Assembly: GCA_011523795.1 (NCBI GenBank)
Contig: WTFY01000008.1
Location: 72,955 to 136,954 of the forward strand
Origin: Gammaproteobacteria bacterium
GTDB lineage: Bacteria; Pseudomonadota; Gammaproteobacteria; UBA4575
Length of the DNA stretch: 64,000 nucleotides
Direction: 5' to 3'
The stretch's first letter is position 1; each line of letters starts with the position of its first letter. Both the position numbers and the translations under genes were made by a program. Under the pieces are notes generated by a model that did not search any database, was not told the origin of the DNA, and was given only the letters and a program-made list of their open reading frames with translations. This document shows, piece after piece, positions 17,770-26,576 of the stretch.

Positions 17770-18660
17770 TCAGGCCCGCAGCATGTCCAGCCAGCGTTCA
17801 CGCCTGAAATTTCCGAACCCGAACTTGTCGAACAATTCCTCCAGTGCAGGGATATCGGGTGATTTCCAACGCAGGCTGATTGCATCAGGGAATTCGATGT
17901 CACACCGGATAGTAGTCAGTTTCTTGTATAGCAGCAGATTTTCCCTGTGGTTTTCAATCAGTCCCTGGATCCGCTTGGCGCCCCGAATCTTCATTGATCC
18001 AATTTCGGAACAGTTGGCAAGCAGATCTTCCAGGCTGGAGAAACGGTTCAGCAGCTTGGCGGCCGTGGCCATACCGATTCCAGGCGCACCGTGAATGTTA
18101 TCGGTTTTGTCTCCGGCGATTGCCAGCTGGTCGGCGATCTGGCTGGGGTATACGCCAAACTGTTGCCTGATTTGGGGGATGGAGTGTCGCTGGCCTTTTG
18201 CAAAATTCCACAGAATATCGTTTTCGAAAATGAGCTGTGCCAGGTCTTTATCTGAGGTCACAATCGTGATCGGGTGTCCACGCTCGCGCATGTGCTTGGC
18301 AAGCGTGCCGATAATGTCGTCTGCTTCAAAACGTGGACGAGCCGTTTCAAACAGGCCCAATGCCTGCAGAAATTGCCTGCAGTAGGCAAACTGTCGCTTC
18401 AACTCTTCCGGTGCCGGCTCACGGTTGGCCTTGTACTCGGGGTATAGCTGGTTGCGGAAAGAAGTTCTCAGGCTGTCATCAAATGCGAAGGCAATGTACT
18501 GCGGCCGTGTCTGGCGGAGAAACTGGTAAACGAAGTCGGCAAAGCCGTACACGGCATTTACCGGCTCGTTTTCCCCGTTTACGACATCGTCTGGCACTGT
18601 AAACCAGGCCCGGAACACATAGATGCTGGAATCGATCAGGTAGACCTTTTCAGATGTCAT
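17770..18660 (-). CDS. 5'-3' exonuclease (PolA-type N-terminal domain, ExoIX/Xni-like)
   Basis: A 296-residue stand-alone flap/5' nuclease resembling the N-terminal domain of DNA polymerase I. Acidic metal-binding motifs are visible: YLIDSSIYVFRAW, AFDDSLRTSFR, RFEADDIIGTLA, VTSDKDLAQL, and the helix-hairpin-helix region around GDKTDNIHGAPGIG. This length lies between Xni (about 250) and the usual polymerase domain (about 320). A role in processing flaps or RNA primers is the family expectation. Followed closely by the fructosamine kinase gene. Confidence 0.88.
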   Translation of the reverse strand: MTSEKVYLIDSSIYVFRAWFTVPDDVVNGENEPVNAVYGFADFVYQFLRQTRPQYIAFAFDDSLRTSFRNQLYPEYKANREPAPEELKRQFAYCRQFLQALGLFETARPRFEADDIIGTLAKHMRERGHPITIVTSDKDLAQLIFENDILWNFAKGQRHSIPQIRQQFGVYPSQIADQLAIAGDKTDNIHGAPGIGMATAAKLLNRFSSLEDLLANCSEIGSMKIRGAKRIQGLIENHRENLLLYKKLTTIRCDIEFPDAISLRWKSPDIPALEELFDKFGFGNFRRERWLDMLRA

Positions 18661-18703
18661 AGGAAATGATGAAGGTACGGTTTGCCAGTGTGTACGCCGA
18701 TGT

Positions 18704-20176
18704 TCATTGTACGGTCTTGATCCATTGACCGGGCTTGGGCTCGCCTTCCGGGTACATCCCGTTCAGCAGGCGCAGCCTTTCAACAGGCTGGTCTTCGAGC
18801 GCGGATCGTTTGGCCAGTGAAGCGAAGGTATCCCCGGCTTGTGCACGGGTGATGTGGATGCGTTTGGGCTTGGCAAGTCTCGCCTCGTCGCCCTGAAGGC
18901 GGCGCATGCTCTGGATGGTCTCAAGAGCTGCGCTGTCGTGGCGTTCAAAAGCATCCTGGTCTTTTCCCATGAACCTGATTTCATAGACGCGTCTGTCCTG
19001 GGTGACCGCTGCAATGCGGCCAGGCCGGACAATCCCCCTGACATGGAAACTCGTGCGGCCTGTATATCCATCGAAGCCGGCGGTACGTATTGCCTTGCCC
19101 ATGTGAAGCCTGTTCCAGTTTCGTTTCAGGTAGTTTTCGGCCGTCTCGCGACTGCTGAGATTCGCGGTTGTGATCTGTATCTGGACCATGCGGTCAACGG
19201 GCACTGCAACCAGGCGGTCAGGCAGGTTTTCCACTTTCCAGCCTTCTGGAAATTCGACATACAGGTCAAGCTCATTGTGATAGAACATGCGGCCCCGTAG
19301 CACACCATCTTTTTCGCCATGGCCCAGTACGAGTCCTTCCATATGCTGCAGGAAAGTCTCGCGCTCGGTATTGCGTGCTGTGGCAGTTTTGTACTTGTTT
19401 GCGGCCAGCACGACCTCCTGAAGGCGCTTGTCGTTGGCCGGGTGTGTTGAGAAAATTCCGTGGTAGATGTTGGGTTTGCGTCCTTCTTTCTGGGCAAGCC
19501 TTGTTTCAAACACTTCCTGCGATTTGAGCAGTCCGACGACATTGATCATTTCTTCCGGATCGTAGCCGGAACGGGCCAGATACTCTGCACCCAGACGGTC
19601 TGCCTCCAGTTCCTGCTTGCGCCCGTATCCACGTATCCACACCAGGCCTCCCACTTCGGCTGCCTGGGAAGCGACGCGGCTGCCGGTAAGAATGCTGATT
19701 CCCGTGCCAAGCAGGTCCGTGACAGTGCCCAAACTGTGCTGGCGTACACCATGGCGGGCCGTGACATGTCCGATTTCATGAGCAAGCACGCCCGCAAGTT
19801 CGGCCTCGGAGTTCATGAAGGCCATGATGCCTCGGGTGATGTAGATATAACCTCCCGGCAACGCAAAGGCATTGACCTGCGGACTGTCCAGGACCGTTAC
19901 ATGGAATTTCAGCTTGTCACGGTGGCTGTTACTGGAAAGATCACGCACAATCTCTTCAACGTAACTTTGCAGTTCTGGATCGTCGTAAGGGCGGTACTGT
20001 TGCATGATCTTCTGATGCGCCTGGCTTCCCAGTTGGATCTCCTTTTGTTCGGACATCAGTACCAGGTCCTGTTTGCCGGTTACCGGATTGGTGGCACAGC
20101 CTGACATGAGCAATCCCGCTGCGAGCACGAGGATCGTGGCAAGCATCAGCTGAATTGTGCGGCGGAAGTAATGCAT
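18704..20176 (-). CDS. M48-family zinc metalloprotease, lipoprotein, with LysM-like C-terminus
   Basis: About 490 residues. An N-terminal signal peptide ends in a lipobox with Cys27 (GLLMSGC), so the mature protein should be a lipoprotein. The M48 active site HEIGH lies at 133-137. This resembles BepA/YfgC-type periplasmic proteases involved in outer-membrane quality control. The last 60 residues (AGDTFASLAKRS...) look like a degenerate peptidoglycan-binding LysM-type repeat. The frame runs on to 20299, but the start at ATG 20176 gives a normal signal peptide. A domain before it (VENLPDRLVAVPVD) is shared with M48 lipoproteins. Specific substrates are unknown. Confidence 0.88.
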   Translation of the reverse strand: MHYFRRTIQLMLATILVLAAGLLMSGCATNPVTGKQDLVLMSEQKEIQLGSQAHQKIMQQYRPYDDPELQSYVEEIVRDLSSNSHRDKLKFHVTVLDSPQVNAFALPGGYIYITRGIMAFMNSEAELAGVLAHEIGHVTARHGVRQHSLGTVTDLLGTGISILTGSRVASQAAEVGGLVWIRGYGRKQELEADRLGAEYLARSGYDPEEMINVVGLLKSQEVFETRLAQKEGRKPNIYHGIFSTHPANDKRLQEVVLAANKYKTATARNTERETFLQHMEGLVLGHGEKDGVLRGRMFYHNELDLYVEFPEGWKVENLPDRLVAVPVDRMVQIQITTANLSSRETAENYLKRNWNRLHMGKAIRTAGFDGYTGRTSFHVRGIVRPGRIAAVTQDRRVYEIRFMGKDQDAFERHDSAALETIQSMRRLQGDEARLAKPKRIHITRAQAGDTFASLAKRSALEDQPVERLRLLNGMYPEGEPKPGQWIKTVQ

Positions 20177-20334
20177 ACTGCCCGGTGGAAGCGCCGAACT
20201 CTCCAGGTTCCGTCGATGAATACCTGCTCTGAACAAGGTCAGTCCTGTCATGTCAGGCAATGTACTTGTGATAGCAGCCGCCTTGTGATGACAGCGCATG
20301 GGGAAGGAGCCACTGTGCGACTAGATTGCAGCAA

Positions 20335-20544
20335 TCAGCCTTTTCTCCCATACCGCTTTCTGAATTTGTCCACCTGTCCAGCTGAATCGACAATCTTCTG
20401 TTTGCCAGTGAAAAATGGATGGCATAATGAGCACACGTCGATGTGCAGGGACTCCGACCCATAGGTCGAGCGTGTGATGAAGCGGTTGCCGCAAGTGCAA
20501 ACTACTTCCACTTCTCGGTAATCTGGATGAATATCTGGTTTCAT
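20335..20544 (-). CDS. rpmE: 50S ribosomal protein L31 (zinc type)
   Basis: A 69-residue L31 of the zinc-binding (C+) type: Cys16 and Cys18 in VVCTCGN and the pair CSLC at 38-41. The start ([14 protein letters not shown]) and the end ([10 protein letters not shown]) are family-typical. E. coli also has rpmE next to priA; here they are separated by several genes. The promoter should lie in the AT-rich region just upstream. Confidence 0.96.
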   Translation of the reverse strand: MKPDIHPDYREVEVVCTCGNRFITRSTYGSESLHIDVCSLCHPFFTGKQKIVDSAGQVDKFRKRYGRKG

Positions 20545-20694
20545 GATCTAGAAATTCTTCGGAATGTGGCGCGGAGCATACTGAACGCAAAGCTTCAACT
20601 CAAGTACTGCACTGGAATTTTAAGTTAGCAGATTCCTTTAAAGTATTTTTAACTATTTTCGTTTAACTGATTGTCAGCATGGGGGTTTACAGTT

Positions 20695-20729
20695 TAATCC
20701 ACAAAATTTGTGGATAAGATTGTGGATAA
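20695..20729. promoter_or_regulatory. cluster of DnaA-box-like sequences in AT-rich DNA
   Basis: Two perfect DnaA boxes on the minus strand (TGTGGATAA read on plus) at 20709-20717 and 20721-20729, 12 bp apart, plus a one-mismatch box in the other orientation at 20695-20703. The region between rpmE and hemW (20545-20863, 319 bp) has no gene. It may hold the rpmE promoter, a DnaA-titration or DnaA-regulated site. The gene context (no dnaA, dnaN, gidA) argues against the chromosomal origin. Confidence 0.5.
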
Positions 20730-20863
20730 TCATACAACTTTGCAGGAATTCCCGGTAATAATGACATATTTGTTAGACTGCTTAAATAACGTACTAAATT
20801 TTAACTGATTGATTATACAGAAGTTTTTCAGACAAAACGATTTTGACCGATCAATTTGGTGCA

Positions 20864-22156
20864 TCAGACTGCACTTTTATTACAATTGTGCATAACTTGC
20901 TGCGTTTCATGTACGATCCTGCTTCCAGCGCAGTGCGCAGAACCCTGGATTCCTGCATCTGCCTGCATGGCTTGCTGGCAGGTCTGCAAGGTGGCTGTTG
21001 GCCTATCAGGCAACAAGCGCAGCAGCAGATCATCAAGAAATCGGTACCCGTTTTGGCTGCAGCACACCCGCTCGGTTTCCTTGGCCAGCAGGCCTTCATG
21101 ATATAACTCCTGCAGCCTTGATGCGAGCAGCTTGAATTCAAGACCGGTGTGCAGCTCAAACTGTTGCCGGGTAAATCCTGACTTCAGGCGCAGAGCATTC
21201 ATCAGGAACTCGAATTCCAGTTCCTCGGGCAGCAAGCGCCCATCTGGCGTTTCCGGAGAATCGCCGTTGAACACGTGCTTCATGTACTGCTGCGGGTTTC
21301 TGGGCTTTGCACTGCGGAACACGCCTGTTCCTTCCAGGCTGATTTTCTGATGTGCACCGGCCCCGATTCCCAGATAGTCTCCGAATTGCCAGTAATTCAT
21401 GTTGTGAAGGCATTGGTGCCGGTCTTTCGCATAGGACGATACTTCGTATTGCTGCAAGCCATGCTGTTCAATCAGATGTGTCCCCTGCTGCTGCATCGCC
21501 CAGGCTAGGTCGTTACCAGGCAGTTTTGGAGGCTGTCTGAAAAACCGGGTATTGGGTTCCAGCGTGAGCTGGTAATAGGAGAGATGTTCAGGTTCGAGCT
21601 CGATGGCCTGTTCGACATCCTGTCGAGCTCCTGCCAGGGTCTGTCCGGGCAAGGCATACATCAGGTCGATATTGATGTTTTCAAAGCCTGCCCGCCGTGC
21701 CGCGAGTACCGCCTGTCTTGCAGTGTCTGCATCGTGGATGCGGCCTAGTGCGTGCAGCATGGTGTCATCAAAACTCTGCACGCCGATCGAAATACGGTTG
21801 ATGCCAGCCTTTCGAAAGCCCGTAAAGTTACCTTGGTCCAGGGTGCCTGGATTGGCCTCGATGGTGATTTCCGCCTGAGACCCAATCGTCAGGATACAGT
21901 TTATGGTATCCAGCAGGCGCGAAATGGTGCCTGGCGTAAACAAGCTGGGTGTACCGCCACCGATGAATATGCTGATGACTTGACGATTGGCAACGACTTG
22001 GGCATGCGCTTGCAGGTCAGCGACCAACGCATCGACATAGTGCGTTTCCGGAAGTGGAGACCGAACCTCATGCGAGTTGAAATCACAATATAGGCATTTC
22101 TTCACACACCAGGGGATGTGCACGTAGAGAGAAAGTGGGATTCGGGTCGTATGCAT
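20864..22156 (-). CDS. hemW: radical SAM haem chaperone HemW
   Basis: A HemN-like radical SAM protein. Cluster cysteines Cys17, Cys21 and Cys24 are in PWCVKKCLYCDF. Unlike HemN, HemW proteins bind and pass on haem rather than oxidise coproporphyrinogen. Motifs: FIGGGTPSLF, EANPGTLD, RISIGVQSF. The family is about 380 residues and normally ends near GYRFLDDLLLRLL. This frame goes on for about 45 more residues of low-similarity, Cys/Gln-rich sequence, so the stop is displaced. It lies 28 bp after rdgB in an rph-rdgB-hemW operon, a common gammaproteobacterial arrangement. Confidence 0.92.
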   Translation of the reverse strand: MHTTRIPLSLYVHIPWCVKKCLYCDFNSHEVRSPLPETHYVDALVADLQAHAQVVANRQVISIFIGGGTPSLFTPGTISRLLDTINCILTIGSQAEITIEANPGTLDQGNFTGFRKAGINRISIGVQSFDDTMLHALGRIHDADTARQAVLAARRAGFENINIDLMYALPGQTLAGARQDVEQAIELEPEHLSYYQLTLEPNTRFFRQPPKLPGNDLAWAMQQQGTHLIEQHGLQQYEVSSYAKDRHQCLHNMNYWQFGDYLGIGAGAHQKISLEGTGVFRSAKPRNPQQYMKHVFNGDSPETPDGRLLPEELEFEFLMNALRLKSGFTRQQFELHTGLEFKLLASRLQELYHEGLLAKETERVCCSQNGYRFLDDLLLRLLPDRPTATLQTCQQAMQADAGIQGSAHCAGSRIVHETQQVMHNCNKSAV

Positions 22157-22184
22157 TCGGATGTGTAAGGGAAAACGGGTTCCT

Positions 22185-22775
22185 TCACTGCAGTGCGCGA
22201 ATCAGTTTCTGCAGAGCCTGTCCACGATGACTGATGCGGTTTTTTTCTGCCGGGTCCAGCTGTGCAGAAGAACAGCCGTGTGTCGGCACGTAGAACAGGG
22301 GATCGTAGCCGAACCCGTTGTCCCCCATAGCTTCATGCAGTATGCGACCTTCCCAGGAACCCTGACACAGGATGGGGACGGGGTCCAGTGCATGGCGCAT
22401 GTATACGATCACGCAATGGAAGCGTGCGCTACGTTCATGGTCTGGTATGCCTGCCAGTTCAGCCAGCAGTTTTTCATTATTCGATGCATCGCTGGCATGG
22501 TTCCCGGCGTAACGTGCGCTGTGGACACCTGGAGCCCCCTGCAGGGCATCGACTTCAATTCCGGAGTCGTCCGCCAGGGCACAACAGCCACTTTCACTGG
22601 CAGCATGACGGGCCTTGATGATTGCATTTTCCACGAAGGTGGTCCCGGTTTCGGCGATCTCCCCGATCTGGAGATCGGACTGGGCTACAAGCAGATACCG
22701 CTGCGGGTCAAGCATTGCCTGGATCTCCCTGAGCTTGCCAGGGTTATTGCTGGCCAGGACGGTTCGCTGGGGCAT
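22185..22775 (-). CDS. rdgB: XTP/dITP pyrophosphatase (RdgB/HAM1)
   Basis: A 196-residue Ham1-family enzyme that hydrolyses dITP, ITP and XTP to keep deaminated purines out of DNA and RNA. Motifs: VLASNNPGKLREI (substrate-binding start), ALADDSGIEVDAL (catalytic Asp pair) and GDNGFGYDPLFYVP. The length is standard (E. coli 197). The ATG directly follows the rph stop (TAGATG), implying coupled translation. Confidence 0.96.
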   Translation of the reverse strand: MPQRTVLASNNPGKLREIQAMLDPQRYLLVAQSDLQIGEIAETGTTFVENAIIKARHAASESGCCALADDSGIEVDALQGAPGVHSARYAGNHASDASNNEKLLAELAGIPDHERSARFHCVIVYMRHALDPVPILCQGSWEGRILHEAMGDNGFGYDPLFYVPTHGCSSAQLDPAEKNRISHRGQALQKLIRALQ

Positions 22776-23504
22776 CTACTTGTCCAGGCAAAGTTTTTGC
22801 TGCCTGATGACCTCACGCACACCCAGACTCGCCAGGTCAAGCATGGATGCAAACTCATCTCTGGAAAACGCCTGTTGTTCTGCCGTGCCCTGTACTTCAA
22901 TGAATGCGTCTGCATCGTTCATGACGATATTCATATCGGTATGTGCCTGACAGTCTTCCTCGTAGTCGAGGTCCAGTACCGGAATGTTGTTGACGATACC
23001 GACCGATACTGCTGCAACAAAATTCCGGACCGGAATGAAAGGGATGCAGTGGCTGTTTGCAAGTTGTGTGACTGCCTCGTGCAAGGCAACAAATCCACCG
23101 GAGATCGAAGCCGTCCGGGTGCCGCCATCAGCCTGTATCACATCGCAGTCCACGGTCACGGCATACCCCGGAATACCTTTCAGGTTTACTGCTGAGCGCA
23201 GGGAACGACCGATCAGGCGCTGGATTTCTAGTGTGCGCCCACCCTGTTTGCCACGCGCCGCTTCCCGGATTGTGCGTTCGCTGGTTGAGCGCGGTAACAT
23301 CCCGTATTCGGCCGTGACCCATCCTTGCGTCTTGCCCTTGATGAATTTGGGCACCTGGTCTGATACGGTTGCCGTACATACTACCCGGGTGTCCCCGAAT
23401 TCCACCAGTACGGACCCTTCGGCATAACGCGTATAGTTGCGTGTAAAGCGAATGTTGCGCATCTGGTCCGGTCTGCGTCCGCTGGGTCTGCTTGCAGAAT
23501 TCAT
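22776..23504 (-). CDS. rph: ribonuclease PH
   Basis: A phosphate-dependent 3'-5' exoribonuclease that trims tRNA 3' ends, 242 residues (E. coli 238). Motifs: [26 protein letters not shown]-like [19 protein letters not shown] with the phosphate-binding arginines, and [16 protein letters not shown]. Start ATG 23504 gives [18 protein letters not shown]. It heads the rph-rdgB-hemW transcript and is divergent from yicC, the standard gammaproteobacterial arrangement. Confidence 0.96.
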   Translation of the reverse strand: MNSASRPSGRRPDQMRNIRFTRNYTRYAEGSVLVEFGDTRVVCTATVSDQVPKFIKGKTQGWVTAEYGMLPRSTSERTIREAARGKQGGRTLEIQRLIGRSLRSAVNLKGIPGYAVTVDCDVIQADGGTRTASISGGFVALHEAVTQLANSHCIPFIPVRNFVAAVSVGIVNNIPVLDLDYEEDCQAHTDMNIVMNDADAFIEVQGTAEQQAFSRDEFASMLDLASLGVREVIRQQKLCLDK

Positions 23505-23599
23505 AAGACAACCTGATGATGTGAAAAGAGGCGTATTATACGCAAAAAAGGCGTCTGCACCGGGCAGGCGGAATTTGAACCGGCTAATGGGGGGCAGCC

Positions 23600-24466
23600 A
23601 TGCTGCACAGTATGACAGGATTTGCGCGAGTCGAGGACACCAGTGAACTGGGTGACCTGGTCTGGGAAGTGCGTTCTGTCAATCATCGCTATCTGGATAT
23701 ATCTTTCCGTCTCCCGGAGGAGTTTCGCAGGCTGGAATTATCGTTGCGCAAGCATCTTCAGGCTCGTTTTACACGCGGGAAAATTGATTGTGCGTTCCGT
23801 TACCGGTTTACCGATGTGCAATCGGCCGCACTGGAACTCAACAGGCCCTTGCTGGATTGCCTGCTTGTGCAGATCCAGCAGTTGAATGAAAAGCTTTCGG
23901 CCCCTGCGCCGGTTCGTGCCTCGGATGTCCTGGCCTGGCCTGGGGTGGTGCAGTCTGCAGAAAGAGATATGCAAGCCTTTCATGCTGCCTGTACCCGGCT
24001 TTTCGAAAAGGCAGTTGACCAGTTGGCCGATACGCGAAGTGCGGAAGGCGCTCGGATTGAAGCAATCTTGCTGGACAAGTGTGCTGAAGTCCGGTCCATT
24101 GTCACGGCTGTGCGCAATCGTTACCCGCAGGTGCTGGCATCAGTTCGAGAAAAGCTGCAGCAACGGGCCGGTGAGCTTTTGCACGAGCTTGATCCGGTCC
24201 GGCTTGAGCAGGAACTTGTCTTCCTTGCACAGAAGCTGGATATCATGGAGGAACTGGACCGGCTGCAAAGCCATCTGGATGAGATGGCTTCAATCTTTGC
24301 AAGCCGTGAGGTGTCCGGCAGGCGCCTTGATTTTCTCATCCAGGAATTTCACCGTGAGGCCAATACCCTGTCATCCAAATCGGCTGACTTGGAGACCACA
24401 CGGGCCGCAGTTGACCTGAAGGTCCTGATCGAACAAATGCGAGAGCAGGTTCAGAACGTAGAGTAA
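23600..24466 (+). CDS. yicC: YicC-family endoribonuclease
   Basis: A 288-residue protein. It has the YicC start [12 protein letters not shown], the [17 protein letters not shown] motif, and the C-terminal DUF1732 block ([22 protein letters not shown]). The family was recently assigned endoribonuclease activity and linked to RyhB decay in E. coli; that is from the literature, not from this sequence. The glutamine/arginine-rich middle forms long helices. Divergent from rph, with 95 bp between. Confidence 0.93.
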   Translation: MLHSMTGFARVEDTSELGDLVWEVRSVNHRYLDISFRLPEEFRRLELSLRKHLQARFTRGKIDCAFRYRFTDVQSAALELNRPLLDCLLVQIQQLNEKLSAPAPVRASDVLAWPGVVQSAERDMQAFHAACTRLFEKAVDQLADTRSAEGARIEAILLDKCAEVRSIVTAVRNRYPQVLASVREKLQQRAGELLHELDPVRLEQELVFLAQKLDIMEELDRLQSHLDEMASIFASREVSGRRLDFLIQEFHREANTLSSKSADLETTRAAVDLKVLIEQMREQVQNVE

Positions 24467-24487
24467 GCTTTTGCGAGGCATAAACCC

Positions 24488-25018
24488 ATGAACCATGACC
24501 TCCACCTGGAAAAACATCGAGTCAAGATATTTTGTGCGGGAGGCACCCTGGACAAGGTGTACTTTGATGCACTGAGTGAGTATCAGATAGGTGAACCAGT
24601 AGTGGGTGAAATTCTCGAAGAGGGACTGGCAGGATTCCCGTTTGAAGTGGAATCCATTCTCAGGAAGGACAGCCTTGATATGACCGCACAGGATCGCACC
24701 TACATTGCTGATCTTGTCAGGACCGAGCCATGTCAGCACATTCTGATCACTCATGGAACCGACACCATGGTGGAGACTGCTTTATGCCTCCAGGACATCC
24801 CGGGCAAGACCATCGTGTTGACGGGTGCCATGCAGCCGGCCCGATTCCGAAACACCGATGCAGTCTTCAATATAGGTTACGCCATTGCCGCTGCCCAGCA
24901 TTTGTCTCACGGGACATACCTGGCCATGAATGGACAGGTATTCACTCCCCAGGCCGTGCAAAAAAACCGCAAGGCTGGACAGTTTGAATACGAAAAGGTC
25001 GATCCGGCAGGAAAATAA
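24488..25018 (+). CDS. single-domain asparaginase-like protein
   Basis: A 176-residue protein made of only the N-terminal domain of L-asparaginase. The first catalytic threonine is in FCAGGTLDKVYF and the second triad in ITHGTDTMVETA with the following TGAMQPARF. Full asparaginases are about 330 residues with a second domain, which is missing here. There is no sign of a broken remainder downstream, so this looks like the known short class rather than a truncated gene. Activity is unproven because part of the active site normally comes from the neighbouring subunit. It follows yicC by 21 bp on the same strand. Confidence 0.82.
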   Translation: MNHDLHLEKHRVKIFCAGGTLDKVYFDALSEYQIGEPVVGEILEEGLAGFPFEVESILRKDSLDMTAQDRTYIADLVRTEPCQHILITHGTDTMVETALCLQDIPGKTIVLTGAMQPARFRNTDAVFNIGYAIAAAQHLSHGTYLAMNGQVFTPQAVQKNRKAGQFEYEKVDPAGK

Positions 25019-25030
25019 TGGACTCTCAAG

Positions 25031-25056
25031 CTTGAAAATACATGATTAGCCCATAT
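25031..25056 (+). promoter_or_regulatory. candidate heat-shock (RpoH) promoter for hsp20
   Basis: CTTGAAA at 25031-25037 matches the RpoH -35 exactly. GCCCATAT at 25049-25056 matches the CCCCATNT -10 at seven of eight positions. The spacer is 11 bp, slightly short. It lies 37 bp before the hsp20 start. Confidence 0.6.
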
Positions 25057-25092
25057 CTATTGGTCATCAATTATTAGATTTAGGAGGCTAAC

Positions 25093-25530
25093 ATGCTTGC
25101 AAGAAGAATATATCGTGACCCGTGGGATTCTTTGAGGGAATTTCGTGGAGAAATGGATCGCATTTTCAACGGCAACCAAGTGGGATACACGGACACAGCA
25201 TCTGACTGGGTTCCTCCAATTGATATCAAGGAAGGTAAGGATGCCTACGAGGTGAGCGCGGAACTGCCGGGTGTGGATCCGAAGGATATCGAAGTTTCTC
25301 TGGAAGACGGAGTGTTGACCGTGAAAGGTGAACGAAAGTCAGACAGTCATGAAGAGGAACACGGCTATACCCGAACGGAACGTGTATACGGCAGTTTTTT
25401 CCGTCGTTTCACGCTTCCCGACACGGCTGACTCAGACCACATTTCCGCCAAGACGGTGCATGGAGTGCTGACGCTTCGGGTGCCGAAAAAGGAAAAGGCA
25501 TTGCCGAAGAAAATCACGGTAGAGGGGTAA
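25093..25530 (+). CDS. Hsp20 small heat-shock protein
   Basis: A 145-residue alpha-crystallin-family holdase that binds unfolding proteins. The crystallin domain spans about residues 37-135: WVPPIDIKEGKDAYEV, AELPGVDPKDIEVSLEDGVLTVKGE, and the AxxxxGVLTLRVPK signature. The C-terminal I-x-I tail motif is not evident (PKKITVEG). The start follows AGGAGG. An RpoH-like promoter precedes it, and a strong hairpin follows. Located next to cbpA and degQ, making a protein-quality-control cluster. Confidence 0.94.
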   Translation: MLARRIYRDPWDSLREFRGEMDRIFNGNQVGYTDTASDWVPPIDIKEGKDAYEVSAELPGVDPKDIEVSLEDGVLTVKGERKSDSHEEEHGYTRTERVYGSFFRRFTLPDTADSDHISAKTVHGVLTLRVPKKEKALPKKITVEG

Positions 25531-25562
25531 TTTCCATCCATTCAGGATGTATGCAAGGACCA

Positions 25563-25591
25563 CGGAACGCTGCGTCCGCCGCGGCGTTCCG
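25563..25591 (+). terminator. strong GC-rich hairpin between hsp20 and cbpA
   Basis: CGGAACGCTGCG (25563-25574) pairs with CGCGGCGTTCCG (25580-25591) over 12 bp with one G-T wobble and a 5-base loop. No T-run follows, so it may be an mRNA 3'-end stabiliser or a processing signal as well as a terminator. Confidence 0.45.
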
Positions 25592-25616
25592 CTGATCTGA
25601 AGCATAGAATGCACGT

Positions 25617-26528
25617 ATGCAGTATAAAGATTACTATGAAACACTGGGCGTAAAGCGAGATGCGGAAGAAGGTGATATCAAGCGGGCTTACCGCCGACTT
25701 GCACGAAAATATCACCCTGATGTAAGCCGTGAACCGGGTGCAGAGGAAAAATTCAAGGAAGTGGGTGAGGCGTATGAAGTCCTGAAAGATCCGCAAAAAC
25801 GACAGGCATACGATCAACTTGGAGCCAACTGGCGAGCAGGCCAGGATTTTCAGCCACCTCCCGGTTGGCAGGACATGCATATCTTCAATTCCGGCTTTTC
25901 AGGCCGCACTTCTTTTTCCCACTCAGGGTTTGACGCATCCGGTTTCAGTGACTTTTTCGAATCGTTGTTCGGTGGGGGCTTTGCACCGGGCCAAGCCCGT
26001 CAAGCAAAAGGTGCGGACCGGCATGCGAGTTTGTCAATCACCCTGGAAGAAAGCTTTTCAGGCGCAACCAAGAGTGTGAGGCTCTCCAGTGGCCGCAGTC
26101 TGGAGGTCAAGATTCCGCCTGGCATAACTTCAGGCCAAAGAATACGTCTTGCCGGACAGGGTGGTGCAGGTGCAGGGGGTGGTTCGAGTGGAGATCTTTA
26201 TTTTGAAATAAAGATACTGCCTCATCGATTCTTCGGGCTGGATGGCCGGGATGTTCTACTGGATTTGCCGGTCAGTCCGTGGGAGGCTGCGCTCGGCGCA
26301 CGTATAATGGTTCCGACTCTTGGAGGTCGAGTGGAGATGAGTATTCCTGGCAATTCAAAGCCGGGCAAGAAACTGCGTTTGGGTAAGCGCGGCCTGCCGG
26401 GGAATCCTGCTGGAGACCAGATTATCATTTTGCAGATCGTAGTACCTGAGGCCTTGACAGAACAGGACAGGGAGTTGTACAGGAATATGGAACATCATTT
26501 TAAGTTCAATCCACGTGAATACTTTTAA
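25617..26528 (+). CDS. cbpA: CbpA-type DnaJ co-chaperone
   Basis: A 303-residue class B J-protein that stimulates DnaK; CbpA of E. coli also binds curved DNA. J domain at residues 4-70 with the HPD motif (KYHPDVSREPG), a Gly/Phe-rich linker (about 85-130), then two beta-sandwich client-binding domains ending with a dimerisation tail. The cysteine zinc finger of DnaJ is absent, as expected. Length matches CbpA (306). The usual partner cbpM is not found next to it. It lies between hsp20 and degQ on the same strand. Confidence 0.93.
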   Translation: MQYKDYYETLGVKRDAEEGDIKRAYRRLARKYHPDVSREPGAEEKFKEVGEAYEVLKDPQKRQAYDQLGANWRAGQDFQPPPGWQDMHIFNSGFSGRTSFSHSGFDASGFSDFFESLFGGGFAPGQARQAKGADRHASLSITLEESFSGATKSVRLSSGRSLEVKIPPGITSGQRIRLAGQGGAGAGGGSSGDLYFEIKILPHRFFGLDGRDVLLDLPVSPWEAALGARIMVPTLGGRVEMSIPGNSKPGKKLRLGKRGLPGNPAGDQIIILQIVVPEALTEQDRELYRNMEHHFKFNPREYF

Positions 26529-26576
26529 CCATATATCCCCGTATAATCTGGCCCGGTCACATTTTCAACGGACACG

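Noticed and set aside
20545-20863. Chromosome replication origin
   Set aside because: Two or three DnaA boxes alone are not enough, and the neighbours (rpmE, hemW) are not origin genes.
24488-25018. Truncated L-asparaginase pseudogene
   Set aside because: The frame ends cleanly at the domain boundary, no remnant of the second domain follows, and short one-domain forms are known.
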